DNA of 64,000 nucleotides, taken from assembly GCA_037176705.1 (NCBI GenBank), contig CM073891.1, forward strand, positions 50,532,571 through 50,596,570, read 5' to 3'. The notes beneath the pieces were generated by a model, which saw nothing but the letters and a program-made list of their open reading frames with translations, searched no databases and had not been told where the DNA came from. The first letter of the stretch is position 1. Each line of letters opens with the position of its first letter. This document shows positions 61,781 to 64,000 of the stretch, one piece after another. This DNA comes from Molossus alvarezi. Its lineage: Eukaryota > Chordata > Mammalia > Chiroptera > Molossidae. Both the position numbers and the translations under genes were made by a program.

Positions 61781-63629
61781 AGGATTATAAAGAAAAAGCC
61801 TCTGAATCACACCAAAAACATTTCACATCCTTTAACTTTTTAGGGGTACTTTAGTCAAATGTAGCCAGTCTGGGAAAGGAACCTATTGTGCTAGTTTCTG
61901 ACTTGGTAAGATATTACCAAGAATTTATTTATGGAATCCCTCCCTTCTCTCAGCTTGGGCTGAAGTGGATTAGAACAACACATAGATCATTTCTGAATTA
62001 TGGGACAGAGTTTACAAAAAAGTTAGCTCTGCTCAGTTTCTGTACTGAGGCTGACAGAGGATGGAGCGGCCTGGAGGCAGTGAACAGGCACCGGCTGCCT
62101 GAAGGAAAGAAACCCGGGAACCAGAGATCCTGAAAGATTAGGTCTCTTAATTCAAAACTGCCAAACCAGTGATGTGAGGCAAAACTTTACAATGATTTCC
62201 TCTTTAATTTGTAACTTATTTTTTTTATCTCAAAGATTGTGTTGTTGTTGTTGTTTTTTATGCACAAAGTTTCCAAGTTTTATTTAAATAGCACAAGCAA
62301 TAATTAACTTGATTTAATTCACTTAGTGACCCGCTCGGCTATTACTGGTAGCATGATTCTGTGAGGCATGAAGAAAGCAACTTTGAGAAGCAGCTTTTCC
62401 AACTTTCCCTGCGAGCTGGTAACTTGTCGGCTACTGGCAACAATGGCAAGGGTTGCTGCAGATGACCGAACAATTCCAACTCATCTGTGGAAGAGTATTA
62501 AATTTCTCCTTCCTTCCCCATTCCTCTTACTCACTCTCCTTCCCACCTACCCCTCCCCCCTTTTGGAAGCGAGAGATGAAGAAAAAAAATAAAACAAATA
62601 TCAGCTTTTTAAAATTCTCTCAAGTAATGTCTGTTCCAGTATTTTACCTCTTACATACATCCATACATGTGTATATAACTAACTATATAAAACTGAGTTA
62701 GTAGCTGGAGAAAAGACAAATATGTTTTAGTCTATTAACACTTGGCATTTTAGTCTCTGCCTAGATAGCTGGAAAAATATTAACAAAACAGAAGTACGTG
62801 TAATTCTCTAGATTGTGATATAGTCCAATTAAATCCAATACAACTTTATATATGTTTCTGATAAGTGGCTTATAAACTGTTCATTTTATTTTATTTAGGT
62901 GATATAGAGAAATGCATCATGATTTAGGAATCTGGTCTGTTTCTATTTTTAGTGTATTTTTCAGAATACACTTTCTGTTGTGATCACCAAACATTTTGAT
63001 CCTCGCTTGCCTGTTATTGTGCTACACGTCAGGTTTGTCTGGCAGACCTCAGGGAGAATCCAGTCTGTAGAGATACCTGTTTAGGTCTTATAGTTTTTAA
63101 AATATTTTAACACTTCAAAGTAAAAATACAGAAAAATGCAAATATCATATTTCTCTCAAAAACAGAAGATCTAACAGTGGAGAGCTCTATCGAGTTAAAT
63201 CCAATTGTGGTAGAAAGGCAAAGGTAAACAGTCGAAAGGAAAAACTTTAAGATATGCTTACTTAAATATTTTAAATTTTATAGCAAATAGGTCAACTTAG
63301 ATTTTATGTGAATGTATCACAAAGTTGTAATATACTTTATATTATATAGTTAAGTATATCTGCAAATCTTGAAAATCTGTAAATAATCAGTAAGGAATAG
63401 TAACACACTAAAATTTACAAATTGCAGAGATATGCCATTCCAAAAAATAAAATTGTAATTTTACAACTACATAAAATATTTAGTTTTAATAGTAATGAAA
63501 AAAATTTCAAGCTGAAACAACAAAAATAACATTATTGTTGTTGGCAAGCATTTAATATATTTACATTCACTTATGTTTTAGTATTAAATATTAACTACAT
63601 GTTGTATGCAATATTAGCAAGGGTATGAG
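61781..63629. other. SEMA3D intron, unassigned
   Basis: The 62320-62580 block is less AT-rich and has no repeat signature. The remainder is AT-rich. No SEMA3D exon seen. Confidence 0.45.
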
Positions 63630-64000
63630 AAATACACCTCTCATGAGCCTCACTGCTGGTTAAAGCATAAGAGGCAGAATCTTTCTGGAGGGCTACTTTG
63701 CAATGCATATAAAAATTTTTATATCCTTGACCAGTAATTCTACTCAATAGTCAAAGATGTTCACAGTATTTTTATATGAGGTTTTTCATGTGCAGCATCA
63801 TTTACAATAATTAAAGTTGGATTTATACCAAACTTCTAACAATAGGGGATTGATGAAATAGTATATAGAGGAATGCAGTATAGCTATTAAAAGTAATGTT
63901 ACAAAAAGGAATTTAATGACATGGGAAAATGCTTATGGCAGTCTGTAAAGTGAAAAAAAAATGTTTTAAGGGATTATATATACAATGATTTCATTCTGAA
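63630..64000 (+). repeat. Old L1 (L1M-type) ORF2/3' fragment, cut by window end
   Basis: gagggctactttgcaatgc ... gaccagtaattctactc ... atcatttacaataattaaagttgg ... aataggggattgatgaaatag ... ggaatgcagtatagctattaaaa follows the ORF2 end of old mammalian L1s. Confidence 0.6.

Overview
The window reads as nuclear DNA of a vespertilionid (evening) bat. The main evidence is about eighteen copies of a tRNA-derived SINE of the VES type. Each has a tRNA-like head (gccctggccggtttggctcag or the variant cctggccagtgtggctcag), an unrelated body and an A-rich tail, and many are flanked by clear target-site duplications (TSDs). Composition is AT-rich, with long introns and abundant L1-lineage sequence. No bacterial-type gene, CRISPR array, rRNA gene or free-standing tRNA gene was found.

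The only cellular gene I recognise is a class 3 semaphorin on the minus strand, best matched to SEMA3D. Seven exons run from 58237 down to 8985 (120, 94, 129, 143, 115, 70 and 145 bp). They join in one open frame of 272 codons, inside the sema beta-propeller domain. All acceptors are AG. Six donors are GT; the donor at 40442-40441 is GC and appears obligatory, because the nearby GT would create an immediate stop. The 5' exons lie beyond position 64000 and the 3' exons lie below position 1.

Region by region. 1 to about 6510 is the 3' part of a decayed betaretrovirus-like provirus (gag zinc knuckles, dUTPase, protease with G-patch, RT, RNase H, integrase, env, 3' LTR) in the last visible intron, with a SINE inside RT. 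6.5-14.2 kb holds three exons, SINEs and a nested SINE cluster with an apparent SINE dimer. 14.9-16.7 kb is an RTE/BovB-like LINE fragment. 17-29 kb is intron with a truncated L1 and a few SINEs. 29.4-39.9 kb is nearly continuous L1-lineage sequence: a half-L1 (HAL1) element with an intact 313-codon ORF1 and no ORF2, then an old internally deleted L1, then a second HAL1 copy with broken ORF1. 40-64 kb holds four exons with SINEs, MIRs, a twin-primed L1, a solo class II LTR, a hAT-type MITE split by a SINE, an MLT1-like LTR and pogo-like remnants.

The most noteworthy items are the intact HAL1 plus its sister copy (a non-autonomous L1-derived family), the GC-AG intron in SEMA3D, a head-only SINE insertion with an 18-bp TSD, and the SINE dimer that inserted into another SINE's tail. 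I found no clearly unknown gene system. Exon, TSD and motif calls were read from the sequence. Family names rest on recognition without database searches.
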